Shown here in pieces: positions 1-7,770 of a stretch of DNA of 64,000 nt; within the stretch, counting starts at the first letter, position 1; each line of letters opens with the position of its first letter. This DNA comes from Prevotella falsenii DSM 22864 = JCM 15124 (GTDB lineage Bacteria; Bacteroidota; Bacteroidia; Bacteroidales; Bacteroidaceae), in the NCBI RefSeq assembly GCF_000613945.1, contig NZ_BAJY01000011.1, forward strand, positions 18,392 through 82,391, in the 5' to 3' direction. Below the pieces are notes generated by a model that saw only the letters and a list, made by a program, of their open reading frames with translations, did no database searches and was not told the origin of the DNA. The position numbers and the translations under genes were made by a program.

Positions 1-250
1 TCTTCTGTGGTACCATATCCATGTGCGCCTGAAGAATAACACCTTTGCGATTTTCGTAACCCGGAGTCGCCGGTTTGCGCATTACGACATTACCGGCAGA
101 GTCGATGAACGCTTCAACTCCCACTTTCTTTGCGAAGTCGAGCAAGAAAGCCTGCACTTTTTCCATGTGTCCTGACGGACGTGGAATTTGTGTCAAATCG
201 TCAAAGTTACGCCAAAGAAGTTCCGGACTGAGATTTCTAATTTCACTCAT
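1..250 (-). CDS. pepD: Aminoacyl-histidine dipeptidase PepD, N-terminal part (runs off the left edge)
   Basis: Read on the minus strand from an ATG at 250, the frame stays open to the window edge and gives 83 residues. It starts MSEIRNLSPELLWRNF, continues with IPRPSGHMEK, and ends in the metal-ligand segment VILQAHMDMVPQK. This is the N-terminus of the M20-family cytosolic Xaa-His dipeptidase (peptidase D), in which the His of AHMDMV is a zinc ligand. The remainder, including the dimerisation domain, lies outside the window. The flippase-like gene upstream stops 51 bases before this ATG in the same direction, so the two are probably co-transcribed. The family call is firm; substrate preference cannot be judged from this fragment. 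Confidence 0.88.
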   Translation of the reverse strand, partial: MSEIRNLSPELLWRNFDDLTQIPRPSGHMEKVQAFLLDFAKKVGVEAFIDSAGNVVMRKPATPGYENRKGVILQAHMDMVPQK

Positions 251-300
251 AGTTTTGTTTATTTTAAAGGGTTAGTATATGTTTGTTTTATATCTGTTTC

Positions 301-1314
301 TTAATTATCAACATTGCTTGGTTTCAATTCTTCCTTGTGCGTGAATGCCAATGCTATCCATGCGTAGACACCAAGCAAAATCACCAACAGTGTTTGCAGC
401 GTATGCACGATTAGCACGAAATAGAGTGCTCTTACTTCAGCCACACCATAGATTATAAGCATTGTTTTCACTGCAAAATGCCACGGTCCCGCCCCATTCG
501 GCGTTGGAACAATAACTGCTATCGAGCCAACAACGAAGCATACCAACGCAGAAGTTACACCCAGCGGGCTCGTTTCTTCGAAACAGAAGAACGTTAAGTA
601 GAAGTGCAGGAAGTAGCTGCCCCATATAGCCACGCTGTAAAACAAGAATAGCGGCATGTTTTTTACACCTTTCACAGAGATGACGCCTTGCCAAATTCCC
701 GCCAACGTATCTTTCACCTTTTTATATATAGGTATATGGCGACGAATGATGTACAGCAAGATTACAACAGCCAATGCACAAATGCCCGTAACGAGCCAAC
801 CGGTTGCAGAAAACTTATTGAAGATGTTGTCTACACTTGTTCCTGTTCTGAAGAAAAAGTTTGTAAACACTTTTATTTGCGACAGAATGGCAACCGCTGT
901 TATCAGTAACACGATGACGGTGTCTACTGCTCGCTCGGTAACAACTGTTCCCAAAGCCTTTGGAAACGACACTTTATCGTAACGGTTCAACACGCCGCAG
1001 CGTGCAAACTCGCCTACACGAGGTATTACAAGGCTGACTGCGTAGGAAAGAAAGATGGAATTGACACAAACCGAGTTGCGTGTTTGCTCGCCCATAGGCT
1101 CCAATACCTGCTTCCAACGCCAGCCGCGAAAGGTTTGTGCAAGTATTCCGAACGGCATAGACAGCAACATCCACGTCCAGTCCATTTCGTTCATCACCAC
1201 CTTGCGCATCTGCACGAAGTCGAAGCCACGATACATCCAATAAAGAATGCCACCGCCCAAAATAAGAGGTAGCACAATTTTAACGATATTATAGAGCAAC
1301 TTCTTCGTTCCCAT
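301..1314 (-). CDS. Lysylphosphatidylglycerol synthase TM-domain / UPF0104 flippase-like membrane protein
   Basis: This 337-residue polytopic protein has about eight hydrophobic segments (for example LVTGICALAVVILLYII and FVVGSIAVIVPTPNGAG). The PTPNGAGPWHFA stretch matches the conserved PTPGGxG signature of the LPG-synthase transmembrane (UPF0104/YbhN) family. Relatives are the flippase half of MprF or stand-alone membrane proteins thought to move lipids or lipid-linked substrates. No aminoacyl-transferase domain is attached, so lysyl-PG synthesis should not be assumed. It is divergent from rsmA, with promoter sequence between them, and is followed by pepD on the same strand. The family assignment is fairly firm; the transported substrate is unknown. 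Confidence 0.78.
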   Translation of the reverse strand: MGTKKLLYNIVKIVLPLILGGGILYWMYRGFDFVQMRKVVMNEMDWTWMLLSMPFGILAQTFRGWRWKQVLEPMGEQTRNSVCVNSIFLSYAVSLVIPRVGEFARCGVLNRYDKVSFPKALGTVVTERAVDTVIVLLITAVAILSQIKVFTNFFFRTGTSVDNIFNKFSATGWLVTGICALAVVILLYIIRRHIPIYKKVKDTLAGIWQGVISVKGVKNMPLFLFYSVAIWGSYFLHFYLTFFCFEETSPLGVTSALVCFVVGSIAVIVPTPNGAGPWHFAVKTMLIIYGVAEVRALYFVLIVHTLQTLLVILLGVYAWIALAFTHKEELKPSNVDN

Positions 1315-1340
1315 TCTGAAAGCAAAGATACTATAAATGC

Positions 1341-1371
1341 TTTTAAATACAAAATAAATTTTCTAACTTTG
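1341..1371 (+). promoter_or_regulatory. Bacteroidota-type promoter of rsmA
   Basis: TAACTTTG at 1364-1371 matches the -7 consensus TAnnTTTG. TTTT at 1341-1344 lies 19 bases upstream, where the -33 TTTG is expected. The predicted transcript would start about 15 bases before the rsmA ATG at 1392. Confidence 0.6.
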
Positions 1372-1391
1372 TAGCCAAATAAAGAAAATTT

Positions 1392-2192
1392 ATGAAATCA
1401 GTAAAGCCCAAAAAGAACCTTGGACAGCACTTTCTAACCGATCTGAATATAGCGAAGCGCATTGCCGACACTGTGGACGCTTGTCCCGATATACCGGTTT
1501 TAGAGATAGGACCGGGTATGGGGGTGCTTACCCAATACCTTGTGGAAAAGCCCCGAGAAGTGAAGGCTGTGGAAATAGATGCCGAGAGCGTGGCATACCT
1601 TTACGAGAAGTTTCCAACCTTACAAGAGAACATCTTGGGTGAAGACTTTCTGCGTATGCACCTCGAAAACGTATTCGGCGGCAGGCAGTTTGTTCTTACA
1701 GGCAACTATCCCTACGATATTTCGTCGCAGATATTCTTCAAGATGCTCGACTACAAAGACCTCATTCCTTGTTGTACGGGCATGATACAGCGCGAAGTTG
1801 CCTTACGTATGGCAGCGCAACCCGGCAACAAAACGTATGGCATTCTTTCGGTATTAATCCAAGCGTGGTACGATGTGGAATACTTATTTACGGTCGATGA
1901 AGACGTTTTCAATCCGCCTCCAAAGGTAAAGAGTGCCGTTATCAGAATGACACGTAATAATGTCAGCAAGCTCGATTGCGACGAAAAACTCTTCAAGCGT
2001 TTGGTAAAGACGGTGTTCAACCAACGTCGCAAGATGTTGCGCGTCAGCTTACGCCAGATGTTCCCAACCAAACCGCAAGAAGATTTCTACGAGCAGGAAG
2101 TGATGACAAAACGCCCCGAACAGCTAACAATTGCGCAATTCGTAGAACTTACCAATATCGTAGAAGCCGAATTGGCAGCCATAAACGCATAA
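1392..2192 (+). CDS. rsmA: 16S rRNA (adenine1518/1519-N6)-dimethyltransferase RsmA (KsgA)
   Basis: RsmA dimethylates two adjacent adenines in the 3' terminal helix of 16S rRNA during small-subunit assembly, using S-adenosylmethionine. The 266-residue protein has the family landmarks in order: KKNLGQHFL (residues 7-15), the SAM-binding EIGPGMG loop (38-44), the ribose-binding acid in AVEIDAE (about 61), GEDFL (83-87), and the catalytic motif IV as NYPYDIS (105-111). The motif IV Tyr replaces the Leu of the usual NLPY. The C-terminal helical domain (about 190-266) is complete and the length is typical. It is followed 15 bases later by a free-methionine sulfoxide reductase gene, with frr and rsgA next, so this is a ribosome-biogenesis neighbourhood. 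Confidence 0.96.
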   Translation: MKSVKPKKNLGQHFLTDLNIAKRIADTVDACPDIPVLEIGPGMGVLTQYLVEKPREVKAVEIDAESVAYLYEKFPTLQENILGEDFLRMHLENVFGGRQFVLTGNYPYDISSQIFFKMLDYKDLIPCCTGMIQREVALRMAAQPGNKTYGILSVLIQAWYDVEYLFTVDEDVFNPPPKVKSAVIRMTRNNVSKLDCDEKLFKRLVKTVFNQRRKMLRVSLRQMFPTKPQEDFYEQEVMTKRPEQLTIAQFVELTNIVEAELAAINA

Positions 2193-2207
2193 ACAAATAA
2201 AGAAACA

Positions 2208-2684
2208 ATGAATAAAAAAGAAACATACGAACTATTGTTAAAGCAAATTGCTGCCCTCATAGAAGGCGAAGCAGACAACAAGGTGGGTGTTTTGGCAAAT
2301 GTTGCAGCAGCCATTCACCACACTTTCGACACTTTCTTCTGGACCGGTTTCTACCTCCTGAACAAAGAAAACACGTTGCAGTTAGGTCCTTTCCAAGGCA
2401 CTCCTGCCTGCTTCAACATTCCTGTGGGGAAAGGCGTCTGCGGAACAGCCTTCGCAGAGCGTCGCACACTCGTAGTCCCGGACGTAGAAAAGTTTGCCGG
2501 GCACATTGCCTGCAGCTCGCTTTCTCGTTCGGAAATCGTAGTGCCTATATATGATAAGGAAGGCGAAACCGTTGGCGTGCTCGACATCGACAGCACAAAG
2601 CTGAATGCTTTCGACGATACCGATGCCCAATACTTAGAGCAAGCCATGCACATTTTAGCAGCTGAAATCTATGCAAACCGATAG
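2208..2684 (+). CDS. msrC: Free methionine-(R)-sulfoxide reductase (GAF-domain fRMsr)
   Basis: This is a single GAF domain of 158 residues. The fRMsr signature is present: GPFQGTPACFNIPVGKGVCG followed by VVPDVEKFAGHIACSS and SEIVVP. The three redox cysteines of the family can be placed at C68, C78 and C102; all are present, so the enzyme should be active. It reduces free Met-(R)-O using thioredoxin-type electrons, protecting the cytoplasmic methionine pool from oxidation. It lies 15 bases after rsmA and probably shares its transcript. The symbol msrC is that of the E. coli enzyme and is used here by homology. Confidence 0.9.
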   Translation: MNKKETYELLLKQIAALIEGEADNKVGVLANVAAAIHHTFDTFFWTGFYLLNKENTLQLGPFQGTPACFNIPVGKGVCGTAFAERRTLVVPDVEKFAGHIACSSLSRSEIVVPIYDKEGETVGVLDIDSTKLNAFDDTDAQYLEQAMHILAAEIYANR

Positions 2685-2700
2685 AAAAAAGCCTATAAAC

Positions 2701-2732
2701 TTTGCACAGTTACGAATAAATCCCTAAATTTG
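2701..2732 (+). promoter_or_regulatory. Bacteroidota-type promoter of frr
   Basis: A perfect pair is seen: TTTG at 2701-2704, a 20-base spacer, and TAAATTTG at 2725-2732. It lies in the 76-base gap before the frr start codon at 2761. Confidence 0.75.
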
Positions 2733-2760
2733 TATTTAGAAACAATTAATACGCATACTT

Positions 2761-3321
2761 ATGATAGACGTTAAAGAAACATTAAACGAAGCCGAAGAGC
2801 GTATGGAAATGGCTGCTATGTATCTCGACGAGCAGTTGCAACGCATTCGCGCAGGACGTGCCAACGTAGCAATTCTCGACGGAATACGAGTAAGTTCATA
2901 CGGGTCGATGGTGCCACTCAACCAAGTTGCAACCGTATCAGTGCCCGACCCTCGCACCATTGCTATCAAGCCTTGGGACAAAAAGGCTATCCGCGATATT
3001 GAAAAAGCCATTATGGACTCTGACGTGGGCATCACCCCGGAGAACAACGGAGAGCTTATTCGCCTCAATCTGCCACAGCCGACCGAAGAGCGTCGCCGCG
3101 AACTTGTGAAGCAAAGCAACAAGATTGGCGAACGCACAAAGGTGGAAGTACGCAACGCCCGTTCCGATATTAAAGACAAACTGAAGAAGGCTATCAAGGA
3201 CGGACTTTCAGAAGACTTGGAGAAAGACGCAGAAGAAGACTTGCAGAAGATACACGACAAGTACATCAAAAGGATTGACGCGCTTCTCGCTGACAAGGAA
3301 AAAGAAATTATGACAGTGTGA
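2761..3321 (+). CDS. frr: Ribosome recycling factor
   Basis: The 186-residue length is exactly that of the RRF family. RRF, with EF-G, splits the post-termination ribosome so that subunits and mRNA can be reused. Hallmarks are the N-terminal helix with RIRAGRANVAILDGI (about 28-42), the hinge region leading to VSVPDPRTIAIKPWDK, and the C-terminal helices with RRELVKQSNKIGERTKVEVRNARSD. It has its own promoter and is followed by a strong hairpin terminator, so it is probably transcribed mainly as a single gene, with some read-through into rsgA. Confidence 0.97.
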   Translation: MIDVKETLNEAEERMEMAAMYLDEQLQRIRAGRANVAILDGIRVSSYGSMVPLNQVATVSVPDPRTIAIKPWDKKAIRDIEKAIMDSDVGITPENNGELIRLNLPQPTEERRRELVKQSNKIGERTKVEVRNARSDIKDKLKKAIKDGLSEDLEKDAEEDLQKIHDKYIKRIDALLADKEKEIMTV

Positions 3322-3329
3322 AAACATTT

Positions 3330-3370
3330 CCCTTTATTTGCCTTGTTGCAGGCAAATAAAGGGTTTCTTG
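3330..3370 (+). terminator. Terminator after frr, immediately upstream of rsgA
   Basis: A perfect 13-bp stem (CCCTTTATTTGCC at 3330-3342 with GGCAAATAAAGGG at 3351-3363) closes an 8-base loop and is followed by TTTCTTGT. It ends only 8 bases before the rsgA ATG. Confidence 0.85.
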
Positions 3371-3378
3371 TATAATAA

Positions 3379-4323
3379 ATGCGTGGCTTAGTAATAAAGA
3401 ATACAGGTAGTTGGTACACCGTAAGAACCGACGACGGACGAACTATCGAAAGCAAAATAAAGGGCAATTTCCGCTTAAAAGGTATCCGCTCCACCAATCC
3501 GGTGGCAGTGGGCGACTACGTGCACCTCATCATCAACCAAGAAGGAACAGCCTTTATTTCCGAGATTGAAGACCGAAAGAACTATATTATCCGCAAGTCG
3601 CCCAACCTCTCCAAGCAAAGCCACATCATAGCAGCCAACCTCGACCAAGCTTTTCTTGTGGTTACGGTGAACTATCCCGAAACTTCAACTACGTTCATCG
3701 ACCGCTTTCTTGCAAGTGCCGAAGCCTACCGCGTGCCCGTTGTCTTGGTTTTCAACAAATACGACCTGCTCGACAACGACGAACGACGATACCAAGATGC
3801 CGCTATCCGTCTGTACGAAAGCATCGGCTACAAGTGCATAACGCTGCAAGCCACCGACGAAGCTCCGGCGGAACGAAGCATCGAACAGCTGAAACCGCTA
3901 CTCAAAGACAAGGTTACACTGCTGAGCGGCAATAGCGGCGTTGGCAAATCTACCATTATCAACGGCTTGCTGCCCGATGCCCACCTGCGTACCGCAGAAA
4001 TTTCCGACTCGCACAACACGGGAATGCACACCACGACATTCAGCGAAATGTTGCAATTGCCCTACGGAGGCTATATTATAGATACGCCGGGCATAAAAGG
4101 TTTCGGCACTTTCGACATCGACAAGGAAGAACTCACAAGCTACTTCCGCGAAATATTCAAGTTCTCCGAAGCGTGCCGGTTCAACAACTGCACCCATACA
4201 CACGAACCGGGGTGCGCCGTTCTCAAAGCCTTGGAAGAACATTACATTGCCGAAAGTCGCTACAACAGCTACCTTTCCATGCTCGAAGACAAGGACGAAA
4301 ACAAATACCGCGAGGCATTTTAA
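3379..4323 (+). CDS. rsgA: Small-subunit-dependent GTPase RsgA
   Basis: RsgA is a circularly permuted GTPase that checks late maturation of the 30S subunit. The 314-residue protein shows an N-terminal OB fold, then the GTPase motifs in permuted order: G4 NKYD at 126-129, the P-loop GNSGVGKST at 184-192, and G3 DTPG at 235-238. The C-terminal zinc-binding motif follows, with C266, C271, H273 and C279. All expected residues are present. The stop codon TAA lies in the first bases of a dispersed repeat (4322-4366), and a bidirectional hairpin follows. Confidence 0.96.
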   Translation: MRGLVIKNTGSWYTVRTDDGRTIESKIKGNFRLKGIRSTNPVAVGDYVHLIINQEGTAFISEIEDRKNYIIRKSPNLSKQSHIIAANLDQAFLVVTVNYPETSTTFIDRFLASAEAYRVPVVLVFNKYDLLDNDERRYQDAAIRLYESIGYKCITLQATDEAPAERSIEQLKPLLKDKVTLLSGNSGVGKSTIINGLLPDAHLRTAEISDSHNTGMHTTTFSEMLQLPYGGYIIDTPGIKGFGTFDIDKEELTSYFREIFKFSEACRFNNCTHTHEPGCAVLKALEEHYIAESRYNSYLSMLEDKDENKYREAF

Positions 4324-4366
4324 CCCCAATCGGTCGTTAGCGTCCTTGGACCGGTTTTGTTCGATT
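4322..4366 (+). repeat. Partial copy of the inverted-repeat element found whole at 13007-13203
   Basis: About 45 bases, beginning AACCCCAATCG and running through TTAGCGTCCTTG to CCGGTTTTGTTCGATTGT, match the left end of the element at 13007 with a few substitutions. The right end is absent here. The match starts on the last two bases of the rsgA stop codon, which suggests insertion, or decay of an insertion, exactly at the gene end. Confidence 0.7.
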
Positions 4367-4385
4367 GTTGCCGTGCAACATAAAA

Positions 4386-4424
4386 AAAGCCGCCCCGGCA
4401 ATCCCTGCCAAGGCGGCTTTACGT
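4386..4424. terminator. Bidirectional terminator between rsgA and the convergent adhesin gene
   Basis: AAAGCCGCC (4386-4394) pairs with GGCGGCTTT (4412-4420). Each side is flanked by an A- or T-rich run, so it can serve both the rightward rsgA transcript and the leftward one. Confidence 0.75.
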
Positions 4425-4602
4425 TTTAACAGTTCTGATTAGATGTGGAACTTGAATACAAACGGTGTTATGTTATACACCTTTTGCAAAGCGTGTGTTC
4501 TGCATCATTCAGCATTTATACTTAAACATTTAAACGGTGCTGTGCACCTTTTTCCGATGGTGTTCCGCACCCCGTTGCCGAGATGCGAAACACGGTTGTT
4601 TC

Positions 4603-5991
4603 CTACTGCTTCACTACTTTTTGTCCGTTCACGATGTATATACCCTTCGGCAGGTTCTTCAGCTCGCCTTGCAGACGTACGCCGCTAAGGGTGTAGATGC
4701 CTTTCTTGGCAGCTGCCGGCACGTCGGCCGTGATGTGCTCTACTGCGGTTGGATCATTGTAGACCTTCACCTCGTCGATGTTGATGCTGAACTGGTCGGT
4801 AGAGTTGAAGTGGCGGAAAGCAACGTACTGCGTACCTGCAGGCAGTGCCACGTCGAAGAACTTCCATGGGCTTTGGTCCATTGGTTGGATACCGGGGGCA
4901 CCGGCAATTTCGCTTATCGTCCATTCCTGTACAACCTTGAAGTCGCTTTCGTTCTTACCCGTGGTAGAAGCACATACGGCAAAGTGTTCCTTTGCATAGT
5001 TCTTATCCTGCGCACAAGCATAGAACGTTACGCGTGTAGCACCTGCCACTTTCGGTGTGATGAGGTAGTTGTCCGGTGTAAAGGCACCGACGTAGTTTAT
5101 GTACGATTCCGATATAGCGCACTTGCCTGTGCCGCCATAACCTTGATTCTTTCCATATTCTATCCAGTTGTTGCCATCGCCGTCGGCATCGATGGTGCTC
5201 CAGTTAGAAGGCAGTTGATAGTAATCGGGACGTCCTTCTATAGCTGCGGTAGTACCGTCGAAGTTTTCATAGAGCAAGAGGTCGTCGCCACCACCGCCGG
5301 TCGGCTCGATGACTATCTTGTCCGTTACAGTCTCTCCGTTCAATACTACAGCGTGCTTTGCCGGGTCGAACACGGCTTCTGCAGGTTGGGTAATCTTGCA
5401 GCCTATCAGGTTGAGCTGACCTATGTTTAAGATAGCACCTTGTGCACCAACTGACCCTTTTCCTATGGCTGTTACCTTAGCATTCTTGATGGTAACTTTC
5501 TCGGTTGCATCTCTTCCATTGATGCCGTATGCTGCGGAAGCATTCACGGTACAATTCTCGATGGTGAGGTCGGCTTTAAACGGGAATATGGCAGTGTTTT
5601 GGCTTTTCAGATTGAGCACTCCGCCGCCTGTTATATACACCGACTTAAAGAAGCGGAAGGCCGGCATGTGGTCGGCAAGAGATTGCACGTTGTTTGTACC
5701 CACCACGTTTATTTTCAAGCCTTCGATGTTCGAATCGATGGAAAACTTTCCTCCTGCATTGATTGTAGCATTTTGCAGGGTGAGCACGTTGCTGCTTGGG
5801 TCGTACTTCACTGTTCCGTTTACGCCGCTAATTACAGAGAGGTCGTTGCAGTTGTCAGATGTTACCTGTACGCCGGCAATCCAGAGCTGGTACTTCTCTT
5901 CCTGCGCCTGCGCCTGCTGCGGCAGTGCGAGCATTGCGATGAACAGCGCAGCTATCGCTGCGTAGGTGTTCTTAAATAAATTTGTTTTCAT
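4603..5991 (-). CDS. Secreted protein with gingipain-type cleaved-adhesin domain and T9SS-like tail
   Basis: This 462-residue protein has a signal peptide (MKTNLFKNTYAAIAALFIAM, cleavage likely after AQAQ). Residues about 30-230 contain beta-strand-rich repeats such as VLTLQNATINAGGKFSID and VYITGGGVLNLKSQN, resembling a carbohydrate-binding or beta-helix-like module. Residues about 240-415 match the cleaved-adhesin (hemagglutinin) domain of Porphyromonas gingipains/HagA: LYENFDG, LPSNWSTIDADGDGNNW, ISESYIN, TPDNYLITPKV, and YACAQDKNYAKEHFAVCAS. The last 35 residues (GIYTLSGVRLQ, LPKGIYIVNGQKVVKQ) resemble a type IX secretion sorting domain. A role in surface adhesion or heme/hemoglobin binding is inferred from the family. 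No protease domain is attached. The HU-like gene lies upstream on the same strand. Confidence 0.8.
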   Translation of the reverse strand: MKTNLFKNTYAAIAALFIAMLALPQQAQAQEEKYQLWIAGVQVTSDNCNDLSVISGVNGTVKYDPSSNVLTLQNATINAGGKFSIDSNIEGLKINVVGTNNVQSLADHMPAFRFFKSVYITGGGVLNLKSQNTAIFPFKADLTIENCTVNASAAYGINGRDATEKVTIKNAKVTAIGKGSVGAQGAILNIGQLNLIGCKITQPAEAVFDPAKHAVVLNGETVTDKIVIEPTGGGGDDLLLYENFDGTTAAIEGRPDYYQLPSNWSTIDADGDGNNWIEYGKNQGYGGTGKCAISESYINYVGAFTPDNYLITPKVAGATRVTFYACAQDKNYAKEHFAVCASTTGKNESDFKVVQEWTISEIAGAPGIQPMDQSPWKFFDVALPAGTQYVAFRHFNSTDQFSINIDEVKVYNDPTAVEHITADVPAAAKKGIYTLSGVRLQGELKNLPKGIYIVNGQKVVKQ

Positions 5992-6171
5992 TGTTTTTTT
6001 TATTAAAAAGTTAAATTTGTTTGTTCGTCAGAGAGGGAGTCGCCCTGCAGGTTACGGCGGACTGAAAGGTCGGGTTCTGCAAGTGTGTGCTCTGCTTTTG
6101 GGGCTGCCCCGAATGGTTGGTACAGCCCGTCGGCTCTTGCAGGGTTGGCTTCCCCTCTTTTAATGAGAGAT

Positions 6172-6621
6172 TTACGGGTGCTGGCTTCCGCCTCCTTCGC
6201 CCGATGGCTTTCCGCTTTCCTTTTTCTTCCTGCGCTTGGGGTTGAACACGTTCAGCTCCACGTTTTTGGCAGCTTCTCGCATTTGTGCCTTTGGCGTGAA
6301 GACGATGCGCGGCTTCTTGAGCGTCTCTGCGCATACGTCGATTTCTTTCTCAATCATCTTCGACGATACCACGACACGGAACGAGCCGAGGTCTGCCAAA
6401 TCGACGCTTGTGCCCATGAGTAGGGCGTCGCGCACGATGGCACCGAGCGATATGAGGGCGTTCGACACGTCGCCTGCCGAGAGCGATGTTTCGCGCACGA
6501 TGCGGTCTATCACCATCTTGTTGGTGAGGTTCTGTTTTGCCTTGGGATAAGCGTAGTAGACGGTATTTCCCTTGTTCTTTCCGATGGTCATTTTCTTTGA
6601 CCTGACTTCGAATTCTATCAT
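6172..6621 (-). CDS. HU-family (histone-like) DNA-binding protein
   Basis: This 149-residue basic protein belongs to the long Bacteroidota HU-like group. The HU core is recognisable: an N-terminal strand that takes the start at 6621 (MIEFEVRSKK), helices with MVIDRIVRETSLSAGDVSNALISL (about 36-59), then VDLADLGSFRVVV and KPRIVFTPKAQMREAAK. The tail is rich in Lys, Gly and Ser (NPKRRKKKESG). An alternative start is the ATG at 6591 (MTIGKNKGN). It should bind DNA as a nucleoid-associated protein; no sequence specificity can be predicted. A six-unit array of 23-bp palindromic repeats lies about 90 bases upstream. Confidence 0.85.
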   Translation of the reverse strand: MIEFEVRSKKMTIGKNKGNTVYYAYPKAKQNLTNKMVIDRIVRETSLSAGDVSNALISLGAIVRDALLMGTSVDLADLGSFRVVVSSKMIEKEIDVCAETLKKPRIVFTPKAQMREAAKNVELNVFNPKRRKKKESGKPSGEGGGSQHP

Positions 6622-6710
6622 AATATAGAATGTTTTAAAATTGTTGTTTAATAATTGTTTTTACTGTAAATTTGTTGCTGTCGAGGTTGTAGTTCGGTTG
6701 CGCCTTTTGT

Positions 6711-6842
6711 CGTAACTCCGTTACTACGTTTGTCGTAACTCCGTTGCGACGATTGCCGTAACTCCGTTGCTACGTTTGTCGTAACTCCGTTACGACGATT
6801 GCCGTAACTCCGTTGCGATGATTGTCGTAACTCCGTTACTCC
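6711..6842. repeat. Tandem array of six 23-bp palindromic repeats
   Basis: The sequence CGTAACTCCGTT recurs at 6711, 6734, 6757, 6780, 6803 and 6826, an exact 23-bp period. Several units contain the inverted repeat GTCGTAAC-TCC-GTTACGAC. Bases after the core alternate between ACTACGTTTGT and GCGACGATTGC-like versions. There are no unique spacers, so this is not a CRISPR array. It lies upstream of the leftward HU-like gene. Confidence 0.9.
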
Positions 6843-6995
6843 AAAACGCGCTGTTCGGTTACTGTTTTCCTCGTTCTTCTCTGTTGCTCTTTCCCCGCCG
6901 CTGTGGGTGGGGTGAGCGTGTTTGGCGGTCGTTCGTTCATAATTTGTTCTTAATTAGTTTTGAAAGGTTTAATAATATATTTTCTTTTGTCCTGC

Positions 6996-7186
6996 ACACC
7001 TTATTATATAATGTAACAGGTGAACATTTTCAAGTTGCGCTGCCGGTATTCCGCTTTCTTCCGTACACCTTATTATATAATGTAACAGGTGAACATTTTC
7101 AAGTTGCGCTGCCGGTATTCTGCTTTCTTCCGTACACCTTATTATATAATGTAACAGGTGAACATCTTCAAGATGCGCTGCCGGAG
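6996..7186. repeat. Three tandem copies of a 69-bp repeat containing a small hairpin
   Basis: Copies start at 6996, 7065 and 7134 (period 69). Each carries ACACCTTATTATATAATG and ACAGGTGAACAT. CACCT and AGGTG can pair around an AT-rich loop. The third copy overlaps the 3' end of the leftward 92-residue ORF and has diverged slightly. Confidence 0.9.
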
Positions 7187-7420
7187 GGTGCGTTGGCGTG
7201 GCGGAAGTCCGGAGTCTTCCGGCTCGTCGCTTTCCTGCGACTTGTTGGCTGCGCTCTTCAGCGGCGGTCGTTCCCGACAAGGTTTGCTGTCGCCCTTCTG
7301 CGCGCGACGTTCAAACTCGATGTCTATCATCTCGCGTATGGTGTCGAGCAGCTCCAAGCGGTCTTCCGAAAATTGCAAGTTCCGCCTTTGCTTTGGCGTA
7401 AGCTTTTTGTCTGCCTTCAT
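7142..7420 (-). CDS. Small charged hypothetical protein (92 aa)
   Basis: This ORF of 92 codons encodes a highly charged, helix-prone protein (MKADKKLTPKQRRNLQFSEDRL). There is no signal peptide, membrane segment or family motif that I recognise. Its last 13 codons (RQRILKMFTCYII) lie inside the first, in its own direction, of three 69-bp repeats, so the gene end and stop appear triplicated downstream. It precedes the HU-like gene on the same strand, with the repeat arrays between. Coding status is likely but not certain. Confidence 0.5.
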   Translation of the reverse strand: MKADKKLTPKQRRNLQFSEDRLELLDTIREMIDIEFERRAQKGDSKPCRERPPLKSAANKSQESDEPEDSGLPPRQRTLRQRILKMFTCYII

Positions 7421-7734
7421 ATACGTTAGTCGTTTAATAGTTTTGATGTTGCAAATTTAAGGGGTAAATGCACAAAAACACCTTGCAAAATCGGACAAAA
7501 ATATGTCAGTATCGGACATTCTACATTTTTGCGATCTTGCGAAATCGGACATTTCACCCGTGTAACTCATTGTTATATTGCGTTTTACTACTGACAGATT
7601 AAGAGCTTTTAACAAATGGCGATTTTTGAGTATTGGAAGCCCGAATTTTGGAAAAAACGCAATGACGGCAACAAAATGATTTCTGCCGAAATCGGACCCT
7701 TCCGACAGGAGATTACAAAAAGATTTCTAAACTT
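7421..7734. other. Divergent intergenic region with repeated ATCGGACA motifs
   Basis: No convincing gene is present; the leftward frame across 7609-8220 is the shadow of the GSCFA gene. ATCGGACA occurs at 7490, 7511 and 7544, and a near match (ATCGGACC) at 7691. Two copies are preceded by TTGCRAA. It lies between the divergent 92-residue ORF and the GSCFA gene, so an operator role is possible but unproven. Confidence 0.5.
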
Positions 7735-7765
7735 TTTGTGCTTCTGAACAAAAGCAGTACCTTTG
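7735..7765 (+). promoter_or_regulatory. Bacteroidota-type promoter of the GSCFA gene
   Basis: TTTG at 7735-7738, a 19-base spacer and TACCTTTG at 7758-7765 match the consensus fully. The -7 box ends 5 bases before the chosen ATG at 7771, so the transcript may be leaderless or nearly so. Confidence 0.75.
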
Positions 7766-7770
7766 TAAAT

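Noticed and set aside
4537..5430. A 297-codon rightward open frame opposite the adhesin gene
   Set aside because: It is Cys- and Val-rich shadow coding of the leftward cleaved-adhesin protein, which has a signal peptide and recognisable domains.
6711..6842. CRISPR array at the 23-bp repeats
   Set aside because: Units are directly adjacent with no unique spacers, and no cas genes are present in the window.
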